From: Apostichopus japonicus
Taxonomy: Eukaryota; Echinodermata; Holothuroidea; Aspidochirotida; Stichopodidae
Direction: 5' to 3'
Assembly (NCBI RefSeq): GCF_037975245.1
Contig: NC_092578.1
Span: 13,496,321 to 13,560,320 of the forward strand
Length of the DNA: 64,000 nucleotides
Positions 13,901 to 24,694 of this stretch are shown here, piece by piece. The translations under genes were made by a program, and so were the position numbers. The notes under the pieces are model-generated. The model was given only the letters and a program-made list of their open reading frames with translations. It had not been told where the DNA came from and did no database searches. The stretch's first letter is position 1. The number at the start of each line of letters is the position of its first letter.

Positions 13901-15198
13901 CGTATTCAGCATGATTGTTAAAAATTAATTCTGCCACATGTCACAATTAGCTCATGAATTTTCATTGTACGCCTTTTAGTTGGTGACACCATTCATGCCA
14001 GCCAAGTTTATTTCCTTCTTTAAGGCCTAAAATTGATCTCATCTGTGTGTGACATTCTATGCCGTTTCTGTTGCGGACATACGGACAGACAGATAGACTT
14101 TACTGACATTATAGGTCATTGTCAACAACAACAAGACTGCATAATGTTTATGATAGATTTAGTATTAACTAAGAACAAAGTGTCTAATTTTCTCAAAGAC
14201 ATTTGTTTGGCTGTTTGACATTCTAGAATAGAAAGAAAGAAAGAAATTGGATATACTTTTCTTTTACACAGAAATATGTTAATTTTTTTCAGCATGCGTA
14301 CAAACATAGATAACAAACTTGTCGCTATCAGTTCCCTTAGGTTTCTTGAATTGACCATTGGTGAGAAGAAACAATGTTGATTTAGTATGTAGATGGAAGC
14401 TAGCCAGTAGTGAAAAAGATTAGAAATATGCCAAACATAACCTTACTCTCCTCCCCCCTTCCCCCGGGTCCACCCCCCCATCCTTCCAACCTCATTTTCT
14501 TTATCTCGGATGATAATCTTCTTTTCACTTTGTTTCCTTTCAGTTTGTCAACGCCCATCTTAATGGCACAGGCGACATGCGGCAACTCGGGGGGTCACCA
14601 CTCGTTTCCAAATCTAAACCTGCTGACATCATTTTCTACAAACTTTAAAGAGAACTCCCCTCAGAGTTATAATCAGACGATAACCAAACTGAACAGTTAC
14701 AACGGCTTCAAGTCGCCGTGCTCCAGTCATCCAGCCATGGACAGCACTGTTCTCTTCCACCTAAACCGGTGCTCCCCGGTGCCGTCTCAGAGGCCCTTGT
14801 ATATCCAAGGGAGCAATCACGAAATCTATTCGAAAACGGAAGATTTAGAGTTGAAACTCGCCACCGCGGAATCGGTGAGGTCCGCTCTGGAGGAAGAGAA
14901 TATATTATTACGGCGGGAGAATCTATCATTAAAAGGAGAACTATCCTCGTGTAAGTCGAGAATGGCACAGAACAACGAACAGCACGTCTCCGGGCATAGA
15001 CCGGACGAGGTTAACATGGCGCAGAGAGTCATGATAACCGAGTTAAAGGAAGAATTAAAGAGCGAGCGATATCTGAGACTGGCGGCGGAATCCAGGTCGA
15101 GGCAGGCCGCCAGAGATATGTTTCTGTTACGTGGCCGACTAGACGATTTAGTATCCTCCGCCGGCCACATCCCAGGAAAGTCATTGACAAGCGATTGA
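5135..15198 (+). CDS. Ankyrin-repeat protein with C-terminal coiled coil (five exons)
   Basis: Joining 5135-5262, 6488-6622, 11805-11998, 12838-12997 and 14544-15198 gives 1272 nt, that is 423 codons plus a stop. Every junction is GT-AG and in phase. Residues 1-30 form a weak first ankyrin unit; repeats follow at about 31-63, 64-97 and 98-130 (STPLHAAADRGR and TPLHLAAYRGY are classic ankyrin helices), with a degenerate unit at 131-152. Residues 153-300 are polar, Ser/Asn/Pro-rich and probably disordered. Residues about 304-345 and 363-409 are charged heptad-like helices, predicted coiled coil. No signal peptide or membrane segment is visible, so it is probably an intracellular protein-binding scaffold. 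The start is the ATG at 5135 (A at -3); the frame stays open upstream to the 4957 splice acceptor, so a longer N-terminus is possible. The orthologue is not recognised. Confidence 0.88.
5263..6487 (+). other. Ankyrin gene intron 1
   Basis: GT-AG intron of 1225 bp. It contains poly-C and C/T-rich tracts (about 5560-5590, 5736-5755, 6358-6385) and nothing recognisable as coding. Confidence 0.75.
6488..6622 (+). CDS. Ankyrin gene exon 2 (repeats 2-3)
   Basis: Acceptor TCTACAG ends at 6487 and donor TC|GTAAGT is at 6622/6623. It encodes GNASLSRFLIQKGANVN followed by STPLHAAADRGRTECVECLL, covering the end of one ankyrin repeat and most of the next. Phase 2 on both sides. The exon is only 135 nt long, but it is supported by phase and motif. 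Confidence 0.9.
8813..8990. repeat. Old dispersed repeat, copy 2
   Basis: Matches 4438-4600 in block order with many substitutions. Lies inside intron 2 of the ankyrin gene. Confidence 0.45.
10829..10912. repeat. AT-rich microsatellite in ankyrin intron 2
   Basis: TATATATGTATGTT-type units grade into pure (AT)n. Open frames read across it are artefacts. Confidence 0.9.
11805..11998 (+). CDS. Ankyrin gene exon 3 (repeats 3-5)
   Basis: The acceptor is a C/T-rich tract ending TTGCAG at 11804; the donor is GCAA|GTAAGT at 11998/11999. It encodes KADVNAQNANHDTPLHLAAY, a second full ankyrin unit and a degenerate last one. If the donor were not used the frame would stop at 12094-12096, giving a short isoform without the coiled coil. 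Phase 2 in, phase 1 out. Confidence 0.92.
11999..12837 (+). other. Ankyrin gene intron 3
   Basis: GT-AG intron of 839 bp with no recognisable repeat or coding content. Read-through would add about 32 residues before a stop at 12096. Confidence 0.75.
12838..12997 (+). CDS. Ankyrin gene exon 4 (linker)
   Basis: Acceptor CATCAACAG ends at 12837 and donor AAG|GTGAGC is at 12997/12998. It encodes residues about 153-205, a charged and polar linker (NNKGGTFPLENKTIGDVY and onward) with no recognised domain. Phase 1 in, phase 2 out, matching both neighbours. Its reality rests on phase and splice sites rather than homology. Confidence 0.75.
12998..14543 (+). other. Ankyrin gene intron 4
   Basis: GT-AG intron of 1546 bp. 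Its first third is a 22-bp minisatellite; the rest is unremarkable. The acceptor lies in a C/T-rich tract ending TTTCAG. Confidence 0.8.
13018..13465. repeat. 22-bp minisatellite in ankyrin intron 4
   Basis: About 20 imperfect copies of a 22-bp unit built on GTACAAAAGGAGTG plus a variable ATGTGG or AACATGG block. The array begins some 20 bp after the exon 4 donor. Because 22 is not a multiple of 3, the same unit is read in three frames, which creates long open frames on both strands that are not genes. Variants alternate between ACAAAAGG and ACAACAGG. Confidence 0.95.
14544..15198 (+). CDS. Ankyrin gene exon 5 (coiled coil, stop)
   Basis: Acceptor TTTCCTTTCAG ends at 14543; the stop TGA is at 15196-15198. 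It encodes residues 206-423: a Ser/Asn-rich region, then helices such as LELKLATAESVRSALEEEN and ELKEELKSERYLRLAAESR. The coding part is much richer in GC than the flanks, as expected for a real exon. Open frames on the other strand and in the +2 frame are shadows. Confidence 0.9.
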
Positions 15199-15633
15199 AA
15201 AGCGCCATGGTGTGGTTTCGATCACCAACATTCTGACGGGTCCAATAGACAACCGCGGTGGTAGCAGCGAAGCGATAAAGATCTCTACATACCCGTCAGA
15301 GGGTCCTTGCATGGGAAGTTTGATCGTATCTAATCGAGAGAAGATGTCAAGAATGTGAGACAGAGAGAGAGAGAGAGGGAGGGAGCAATCCCTCCCGGCT
15401 AGAAGAAGCTGCTGGTCGGTCAGTTCAGATAAAAGACTTTTCTATCCAGACTTTATAGTAAACTCTACATTAAAATAGTGAGCTGGCATGCCAGGAACTG
15501 CTGACCAGGAGACACCACATTTTACTTTGTTTTGCTGCTGTTTGAATTGTCATGCTAAATTGGAAGGGACATGGTTGTTTTCAGGTTACATACTGACTTA
15601 GGCAAAAGGAGATGAAGTTTCACACATAAAAAA

Positions 15634-15651
15634 AATAAATAAATAAATAAA
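15634..15651 (+). terminator. Overlapping poly(A) signals of the ankyrin gene
   Basis: Four overlapping AATAAA hexamers about 440 bp after the stop codon. The sequence is also a short tetranucleotide repeat, so use as a poly(A) signal is inferred from position. Confidence 0.5.
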
Positions 15652-18600
15652 CTGCAAAATTTATGAAAAGGAAAACAAATTTGAAAATTGAAGAAATAGA
15701 AAGCCAGTTAATTTAATTCTTTTCATTGATCATTTTTTTTCTTGGTGGGGGGGGGGTTGCAGGGGGCAGAGGGGGGAATTGTTGAAGTTTAAAGCATCAC
15801 CTAGCTCAACCAAAGTTTTATCCAAATTTTATTTCTAAGAACTTTGTGTGCAAACTTTATTATTTAAATGGATTTATTGAACACTATTTTTTTTCCTACT
15901 AATTTACTTTGTCGAAGAGGAAACGTCTGGAGAGGGGCTTTGGGTATAGACTTTTTCTGTGCCTTTCACAGAATGGAGACTCATGTTTTTTTGATTTTTG
16001 ATTATTATTATTAAGTTATTTTTTGTTGACTTTCTTTTCTGTTGTAAGTCAAATAACAAAGTCCTGAATACCTCCAGACTACGGACAAGACAAGAAACGA
16101 ATGGATCTTTGTTTAAATATAGAAACTGAAAAGCATATCGGATATGTTTTTAAAACCAATTATCAATCAAATATAAATACTAAAGTGGTTTCATAATATC
16201 ATATATTTCTATTTTGTTGATATTATCATGTAGAAACCAGGAAGCATTTTTTTTTGTTTTTTTAAATCAAGTACAGTTGAAACTGTCATCTGTGCGTTTC
16301 GTATTTTAACACTTGCGTGATTTTTTTCCCCGCTGATGCCGAATGAAGTGGTTGAGGATTGCCGTAAACCGTGTACGTGTTTTGTCCGCATGTCTCGGGC
16401 TTTTGATTCACAGAGCTCTTTTCTATACTTACATACATACGCTGCTGCGAAAGGGATATATTGGCAAAGCAGACATTAATCGGTAAATGACACTATTCTA
16501 TAAGCTTTGATACTATCTTGTGTTTTGACATCGCATGGAGCTTAGCATTATACTGTCGTGTATACACTGTCCATGCGCACAGTATGCTTACCTCAAGAGT
16601 ATTCGTTGTTTTCGGTCGATCTTAACCTTTATGCGCGTCACGTTTCAGACAAAATATTTACCCGCACTTTTGAATTTTGATAAAGTCATATAGATTTGGA
16701 GGGGATGGTTTACCGATGAGTAAGGGGGTAGGGAGGGGTAAGGGGAGGGAGGAGAAATGAGAATGAAATTAGATAGAAGTAAGGTAAGAATACAAAATAA
16801 GTTAACATAAATGGGATATGACATATTGTGTAATATAAGTATTTCTGCTCAGCATAAAGTTGGTATCTTTGTGATGAGTATATGTGTACACTGCCCAGAC
16901 CAATCAAGTATTAAGGTAGCCTTTTTTCTATCGACTCTGTAGCAGACGTCGAGTAAAAACGAAACAGTCCCTAAAATATGAATTTGAACAGCTAAAAACT
17001 GGATACAAATATACAGATTGCTATGCTGTGTGTAGAATAATAGCATGACAAGCCAAAAAAAAAGCGATAAATAAAGAAAAAGCAAGGGGAGTGAGAGGGG
17101 GAAAATGGAAGGAAAATAAAGAATACAGATGTTACATATTTATGATGTTTGCTTTGTTTTTGTTCGTTGTCACACACTGGGAGCTATGATGTTCATCTCA
17201 AAGTATAAAGAGGGCGCTCTTTATCATCTGGAGGTACATCTGTGGCTTATCAAACCCTTCTTCAAAACTCATCTGTTTGAACCACTTCATGCAGAAATTC
17301 AATTTCTCTCTTTTGATTAGCAAGTAAACTAATGTACCAAAATTCAGTAACGCTTTGATGTTCGAATAACTTTTTTTTTAAATTAATCAGCATTTTAAGT
17401 TGCAAGAGAAGCGAGGGTCAAAATTAGCAAGTTCACTTTCACTTTCTAATTTTCTCAATGTTCAGACACAGTGAATGAAAAACTTACCAAAGACAAATGA
17501 GAAATCTTTGATTTTGATTCGATATGAAAATATTTCGTATCTGAAAGGTTCTTTAGATATTTGCATTCTTTGTTTAAAACAATTTCGTAAACTAAATATA
17601 TGTAAATAAGTTAAAGAGAGTAAGTCAGTTGGCGATGAAGAAAGCAAGACAGCGATCAATAAGGAGAGATGTCTCCTAAAATGGGTCTGCGATGCAAGAA
17701 AAAGATTGGTTCACGTCGGAATTGCTTCGGACAATTTCGGAAAAATACCGTTTCGATGAATAATATTAACTTCAATCTAACTTGATGAAAGCCATGTGTG
17801 GATAAACGTGTAAAAGATACTGAGAGGGTGTGGGAGCGAAGAGGGGGAGGGGGAGGGGGCGGGGATATGTAGGCTGACTTTCGATCCTATGGGATATACT
17901 AACCGCACCAAAGAACAGACAGACCGACAGACAGGTTTAGCCACCGCCTCTCCCCCGCCAGACGGACTTTTGCAAACAATGGTGGTTGAGTAAAAATTTT
18001 GCAGATGCTAAAATTATTGTTTTAAATAACAGTTCTGTTTACATAGCTGAACAAATCATCATCGTCCTGTAATAGAGGGGCCCCGCCCCTCTCCCCCCCC
18101 CCCCCGGACGACAGGTTTCAACAATCGAAAAATAATGTATAAAAGGATAAGTTGAACAAAATATTACGGCTTTTTCTTGCTTCTAAATCCATTCCAATGA
18201 AGTCACCTTTGGAAGCAAGTTGTACGCCCTGTAAATCATTTTGTAACTTGAGATGATAATCGTTGCACGACCCAAACACGATGTGTGACGATTTGCATTG
18301 AGGCTCATATCCTGTTTCTCTTTTTTTTTCTTTCTTTTCTCTGTTTTAATATTCTCTGATTGTATGCTAGGCTGCTTTCAACAATTATGTATTAGTATGT
18401 GCATGGAGATAAATCAGTGGGTGGTATGTGTAAAAACCATTCATGCATTTTCTAACATTTAATGATGTACTTCCTGAACATCGCGTGCCAATATAAACGT
18501 TCGTACAAGGACACCTGCGGTCAAAACTGACATCAGGCCTAAAGGGTGCTTGACGGCACTGATGTTGAATTTGATAATCCTTCAGACACGAATTCCCCCT

Positions 18601-19097
18601 ACATGGGGGTCAGTTTCAATGACCCCACGGCAGAATCCCCCCTTCTCTATATAAACCCTTCATTCACCTCTGGTCCTCTCATTAAGGTACAGAACCCTAT
18701 ACCTGAATCAGTCGTGGTAATTTTCAATTCTCACCACCCGCCTGCCCCCTACAACCACCTTTGAAATGCTGTACTCTGCAATGTGATTCAATTATTGTAA
18801 CTGATGAACCACAGCTGTTTCGAGGGTAAATTTCTTAAAAATTCAAAGTGGTATAGAAATAGAACATTCACCCACAGTGATAGTGTCAAACTTATCAAAT
18901 TCAATGATGTGCCTAAAGTTATCTTTTTTATTTAATCGTCATAAGAATTGATTGTTATATTTACCAGTGTTGTAACCAGTCATGTTACTGAATCGCAAGT
19001 TGCTGGTAACAGCGTTACTCGAATTAGCAATCAAAGAACAAAAATGGTATCTGACTTTATTTGAATTTGAAACAAAGATAAGGGATTTGATTAGAAT
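15652..19097. other. Intergenic region without a supported gene
   Basis: AT-rich sequence with G-rich runs (about 17838-17862) and a poly-C run (18093-18105). A 72-codon open frame at 18546-18764 starts with GTG and has no splice or homology support. Nothing else is recognised. Confidence 0.6.
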
Positions 19098-21198
19098 TAC
19101 AGGGTCAAGATACACACATAATAGAGTCAAAGATACACACATAACAGAGTCAAGCATACACATATTACAGAGTCAATGATACACACATGACAGAGTCAAG
19201 GATACACACGTAACAGAGTCAAGGATACACACATAACAGAGTCAAGGATACACACATAACAGAGTCAAGGATACACACATAACAGAGTCAAGGATACACA
19301 CATAACAGAGTCAAGGATACACACATAACAGAGTCAACGATACACACACAACAGAGTCAAGGATACACATATAACAGAGTCAAGGATACACACATACCAG
19401 AGTCAAGGATACACACATAACAGAGTCAACGATACACACATACCAGAGTCAGGGATACACACATAACAGAGTCAAGGATACACACATAATAGAGTCAAGA
19501 TACACATATAACAGAGTCAAGGATACACATATAACAGAGTCAAGGATACACACATAACAGAGTCAACGATACACACACAACAGAGTCAAGGATACACATA
19601 TAACAGAGTCAATGATACACACATGACAGAGTCAAGGATACACACGTAACAGAGTCAAGGATACACACATAACAGAGTCAAGGATACACACATGACAGAG
19701 TCAAGGATACACACGTAACAGAGTCAAGGATACACACATAACAGAGTCAAGCATACACATATTACAGAGTCAATGATACACACATGACAGAGTCAAGGAT
19801 ACACACGTAACAGAGTCAAGGATACACACATAACAGAGTCAAGGATACACACATGACAGAGTCAAGGATACACACGTAACAGAGTCAAGGATACACACAT
19901 AACAGAGTCAAGGATACACACATAACAGAGTCAACGATACACACACAACAGAGTCAAGGATACACATATAACAGAGTCAAGGATACACACATACCAGAGT
20001 CAAGGATACACACATAACAGAGTCAACGATACACACATACCAGAGTCAGGGATACACACATAACAGAGTCAAGGATACACACATAATAGAGTCAAGATAC
20101 ACATATAACAGAGTCAAGGATACACATATAACAGAGTCAAGGATACACACATAACAGAGTCAACGATACACACACAACAGAGTCAAGGATACACATATAA
20201 CAGAGTCAAGGATACACACATACCAGAGTCAAGGATACACACATAACAGAGTCAACGATACACACACAACAGAGTCAAGGATACACATATAACAGAGTCA
20301 AGGATACACACATACCAGAGTCAAGGATACACACATAACAGAGTCAAGGATACACACATAACAGAGTCAACGATACACACACAACAGAGTCAAGGATACA
20401 CATATAACAGAGTCAAGGATACACACATACCAGAGTCAAGGATACACACATAACAGAGTCAACGATACACACATACCAGAGTCAGGGATACACACATAAC
20501 AGAGTCAAAGATACACACATAACAGAGTCAAGGATACATACATAACAGAGTCAAGGATACACACATAACAAAGTCAAGGATACACACATAACAGAGTCAA
20601 GCATACACATATAACAGAGTCAATGATACACACATGACAGAGTCACGCATACACACCCAACAGGGGGAATTCCGCGAGACCGAAGTCCCGGGGACCTTTT
20701 CTAGTTTCGGTCTCGCGGACCTTTTTTAAATTTCGGTCTCGCGGACCTTCGGTCTCGCGGACCTTTTTTAAATTTCGGTCTCGCGGACCTTTTTTAATTT
20801 CGGTCTCGCGGACCTTCGGTCTCGTGGCCTGTAACCACACAACAGAGTCAAGGATACACATATAACAGAGTCAAGGAAACACACATACCACAGTCAAGGA
20901 AACACACATAACAGAGTCAACGATACACACATACCAGAGTCAGGGATACGCACATAACAGAGTCAAGGATACACACATAACTGAGTCAAGGATATACACG
21001 TAGCAGTGTCAAGGATACACACATAACAGAGTCAAGGATACACACATAACAGAGTCAAGGATACACACATACCAGAGTCAAGGATACACACATAACAGAG
21101 TCAACGATACACACATAGCAGAGTCAGGGATATACACACATAACAGAGTCAAGGATACACACATAATAGAGTCAAGATACACACATAACAGAGTCAAG
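19098..21198. repeat. 23-bp satellite array with 597-bp higher-order period
   Basis: About 84 tandem copies of a 23-bp unit, consensus GATACACACATAACAGAG plus TCAAG. Variant units recur in the same order: a unit one base short containing AATAGAGTCAAGATAC starts at 19488 and 20085, and the marker CAAGCATACACATATTA at 19151 and 19748. Both pairs are exactly 597 bp apart, that is 25 units of 23 bp plus one of 22 bp. The array is broken by a ~170-bp insert at 20661-20831. It is too short and too regular to be a CRISPR array. Confidence 0.95.
20661..20831. mobile_element. Small inverted-repeat insert inside the satellite
   Basis: The ends are CAGG...CCGCGAGACCGAAG on the left and CTTCGGTCTCG.GGCCTG on the right, so the termini are imperfect inverted repeats. 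The interior is several tandem copies of TTTCGGTCTCGCGGACC followed by a T/A-rich spacer. It interrupts the 23-bp array. A clean target-site duplication cannot be read because the flanks are themselves repeats. A hAT-like MITE is the best guess. Confidence 0.55.
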
Positions 21199-22326
21199 CG
21201 ATTACCCAGGTTGTCTGGCAGCATCGAGAGAAATCATCGGGATGACTGCAAAAACATAACGAAGTCGCACGTAGTGATGGCGCTATATCACAAAGCATTT
21301 AGTCTCGCCGACTGATCAAAATTTGATACTATTGCAGAGCAAATATCGAAGCACAATGTATGGTGGGATGTCGGCGCATCTAGCTGTAAGGTTTGGAGAC
21401 TTGGGCGAGGTAGGAAGGAGGAGTGAAATGGGAAGGAGGGGTGGTAGACGGGTGGGGTTGTCCAGAATTCTAACGGAACTTATATGCGAATATGAGACTT
21501 CAGTGAGATCTTTCTACTGCTGAGCGCTTGGCTACCCCGTCTGTAAATTCAGCCAGCGGTGCAAAGTATTGTCTCTCCGAGAGGACTGTATAAAGATAAC
21601 TAAAGAAGATGCTTGTTAGATAGGGCAACTTTTTCAATAAATATAAGATTCCAAATTTTAGTTAACTTAATTGGAAGCCACCAGACGTGAAAGTTGTAAT
21701 CCATAATGCGGGCTTCTCTCACATTCTTAGTCGTAAAAAGAACTGCCTTATTATTATTATAACTATTATTATTACAATGAGTATTATAGGATACTTTCCA
21801 TTAATACAAAAGGGAACTTATAATTTATGAAAAGGAGCACTTTAGATATTTTCTCTTCTTGGCACTATCGCCTTGCACTACGCAACAGTTACCTCGACAC
21901 AGTTTTGATATTGTGATGGAGGTGAGGGGAGAGGTAGGTCAGGTGACTCAGATCAATGTTAAATGGCGTTGGAATTACCCTCTGCGGCAGCAATACGCCC
22001 TCATATGGACCATCGTTGGGAAATAATTTAGTCCATATCTCCACCTCCCCGGCCCCACCACGGCCTACTCATGGCAATTCTTTATGGCGCACTTCATTTG
22101 TTTCTTTGAGAGATTATTTAACTTGATATAGTAACAAAATACCACTTCATTGAGAAACAAGATAGTACCCAAGTGTCTACTCATGTACATTACAAACCTG
22201 GGTTTAGGAGTGGCTCCAGGGGTTAGGGTGGGATGGGGTAGGGTGTGGTGTGTACACCCCTTTCTCGATCTCAGAAAAAGAAGTCATTGTTAGTACAACA
22301 TTACTTTATTGACCTTATTGTTGACT
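21199..22326. other. Intergenic region, nothing recognised
   Basis: Mixed-composition DNA with G-rich patches (about 21405-21460 and 22205-22250). No gene or repeat is supported. Confidence 0.55.
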
Positions 22327-24694
22327 TTAAGGCATTGAAGACTCGCCCCCACCAGCTTTAAAAGTTAACTTTCCCTTGCTTGCAAGTGAAGTTATTCTCT
22401 TGTCGCTACAAAATGCAGACAGTAATGAAACGTGATACCTTGTTATCTTTAGCTGGACCTGAGATGTCCATCGCTGTATCGTATGTACACTGTGCTGTGG
22501 GTATTGACCGCAGCTGTGTGTACTGACTGTACACTAGTGTCTAATTACCGACGGTAGCAAGCTGTGTGTGTATTTTCTTAACACTTCTATTTTTAACATT
22601 ACATATTTTTTTAACACTTCTGTTACACCTCATTCGAAATTAGGTCAGACTACCGGCATTAGACGTTTCTTTTTTGCGCGAGTCTTCACACCCTTTAATC
22701 TACAGCCTAAATATGGCTCAAAATGTACTACGTCACGACCAATCTTTTATTTCATTTGTTTTCTGGGGCAGGATCCTCCCGACCCGTATTCGGCTTCACA
22801 TAGAAGTCGACTTCAACGACCCGAGGCCAAACTCATCCTGCATCTTCCGCTATAGGATTATACAAATTCGATCTATAAAAGAATAAAACTACAAGTATTT
22901 TCCCTCTTATTCAAACCACTACATGATCAAATGTTCGGTTGTAAATGATTGGAATTTACTATCGATTAATCCTAAAACTAAGTCCCACGGCAAAGCCTGT
23001 ATAACGAAGCCATATCAAAATCCCAATTGCAAACCAAAAGTTGACCCTCGTTAACACGCAAGGACAAATTCGATCGCGTGATAACAAACAAAAAAGGCCT
23101 AATGATTGAGCAAACTGTAAGATAGGCGAAAAAGTCAAACGTTTCCCCGCAGAAAAATAGATGTTCGAAATGCGGGTTGATGCAATTGCATGTATTACCA
23201 TGAATAACTTAAATGGAATTATTAGAACTGAGGAGATGAATGCATTTATTAAAGTCTGCTTTCTCGTAATTTGGTTTGGTTTACCGTACACGATAATCCC
23301 CCCCCCCCCCCACACACACACACATGCGCACGTACACACCCACACACATGCATGCAGGGTCAGAACCTCCAGGATAGTAAGTTTTCATGTTTTAATAGTA
23401 TTTTCTAGACTGCTGAAATTTGGAGCAATACTAATAAACTTAAAACCTTATACCGGAGTTAAGTCATCTTGATAACAAGGCGCTTGGGTTAGGTGAGAAT
23501 ACCCTATTTATTTAGGTGCAACCACTTTATGTTAAAAGATGACTTCCGGTACAAACTTAATGTTTGATGTGTTCTAGACTGTAAAAAGACTGACGGCAAT
23601 AGTACCGGTGGACACATGGACATAGAAGGCAGTGGTGTGGAGGTGGGGTGGGGGTGGGGGGAGGTGGGGTTCGTAGTTATTATACTCTTCCATTAGTTTT
23701 AAGCTCACTCCACTTATCAAATGGACAATTGTAAATGTAGTGTATTAAATACCCCCCTCCCCCCCCCTTCGTTTGGTGGAGCATAAACTTCTTTAATAGA
23801 AACTTTCTTATGTGAACTGTGTCACTGTTACAACCTTTAATACACGGACTTATTTTAAAACCGGGACTGATTATTTTTCTAAGCTGACTCTAACCCCCAA
23901 AATCCCAACCGAAATAGTTAGAGACTGGTGTAAATATTTAATTCCCTGTCGCCAGTTTTTTTTTTAAAGCTTATCTGGCATGTTTTGTTTTTTAGTAATG
24001 ATGATCCTTTTGAGGAAATAGAAATGAACCTGGTAGTTTAAGCTCTCGACTGAACAAACGATAGGTTTCGATCTTGTGAACTAAGGGGGTTTTTCGGTAA
24101 ATTTACTGGGCATTGTTATCAAAATAAATCCAGGTGACCAGACTTGGACTACTCCAACCGGCTAGATTGATCCGTATTTAAATTGATTCATTATAATGAT
24201 ATATATATACTTATAAAATTCGAATAAGGTCACATCGGATTCAGGGAACAGGGGAGGGGGGTCCAGTGATTCAGGGTTACGATGACAGGGTACGAAGAAG
24301 GGTCTCAAGGATAAAATGAAAATGATGTGATAAAGTGAAGATAAATAAACATATACACCGAGTGGATCACGAGAAACAAACTTGAGATCACCTCTGCAGT
24401 CATTAACTTATGACCATCGATCCCAGAAAATACACACACAGCTTGCTATACTGTCGGTAATTAGACACTTGTGTACAGTCGATACATGCAGCTACGGTCA
24501 ATACCCACAACACAGTGTACATAGCAGCGATGGACATCTCAGGTCTAGATAAAAGATAACAAGGTATCACGTTTCATTACTGTCTGCATTTTGTAGTGAC
24601 ACGAAAAAGCTTCACTTTCAAGCAACGGAAAGTTAACTTCTTTTTTTTCAGAGGGCGGCTCGCGGTATAGGGCGAGTGTTTAATGCCTTTAAAG
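22327..24694. mobile_element. Long inverted-repeat (foldback-like) element
   Basis: The left arm, about 22327-22577, and the right arm, about 24427-24694, are inverted copies of each other with scattered substitutions. Landmarks are AAGTTAACTTTCC, AAATGCAGACAGTAATGAAA, GATGTCCATCGCTG and GCTGTGTGTGTATTTT on the left, each found as its reverse complement on the right. The ~1.85-kb spacer holds no transposase-like frame; it has a poly-C/CA tract near 23301-23347 and a G-rich tract near 23636-23670. Target-site duplications were not identified, so exact ends are uncertain. Confidence 0.8.

Noticed and set aside
14708-15170. Antisense and alternate-frame reading frames over ankyrin exon 5
   Set aside because: Shadows of the GC-rich coding exon on the + strand, whose phase and splice sites fit the gene.
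18546-18764. 72-codon open frame with Pro/Ser-rich product
   Set aside because: GTG start, no Kozak context, no splice partner and no recognised domain.
19098-21198. Regularly repeated array resembling a CRISPR
   Set aside because: The units are contiguous 23-mers without unique spacers, in a eukaryotic context; it is a satellite.
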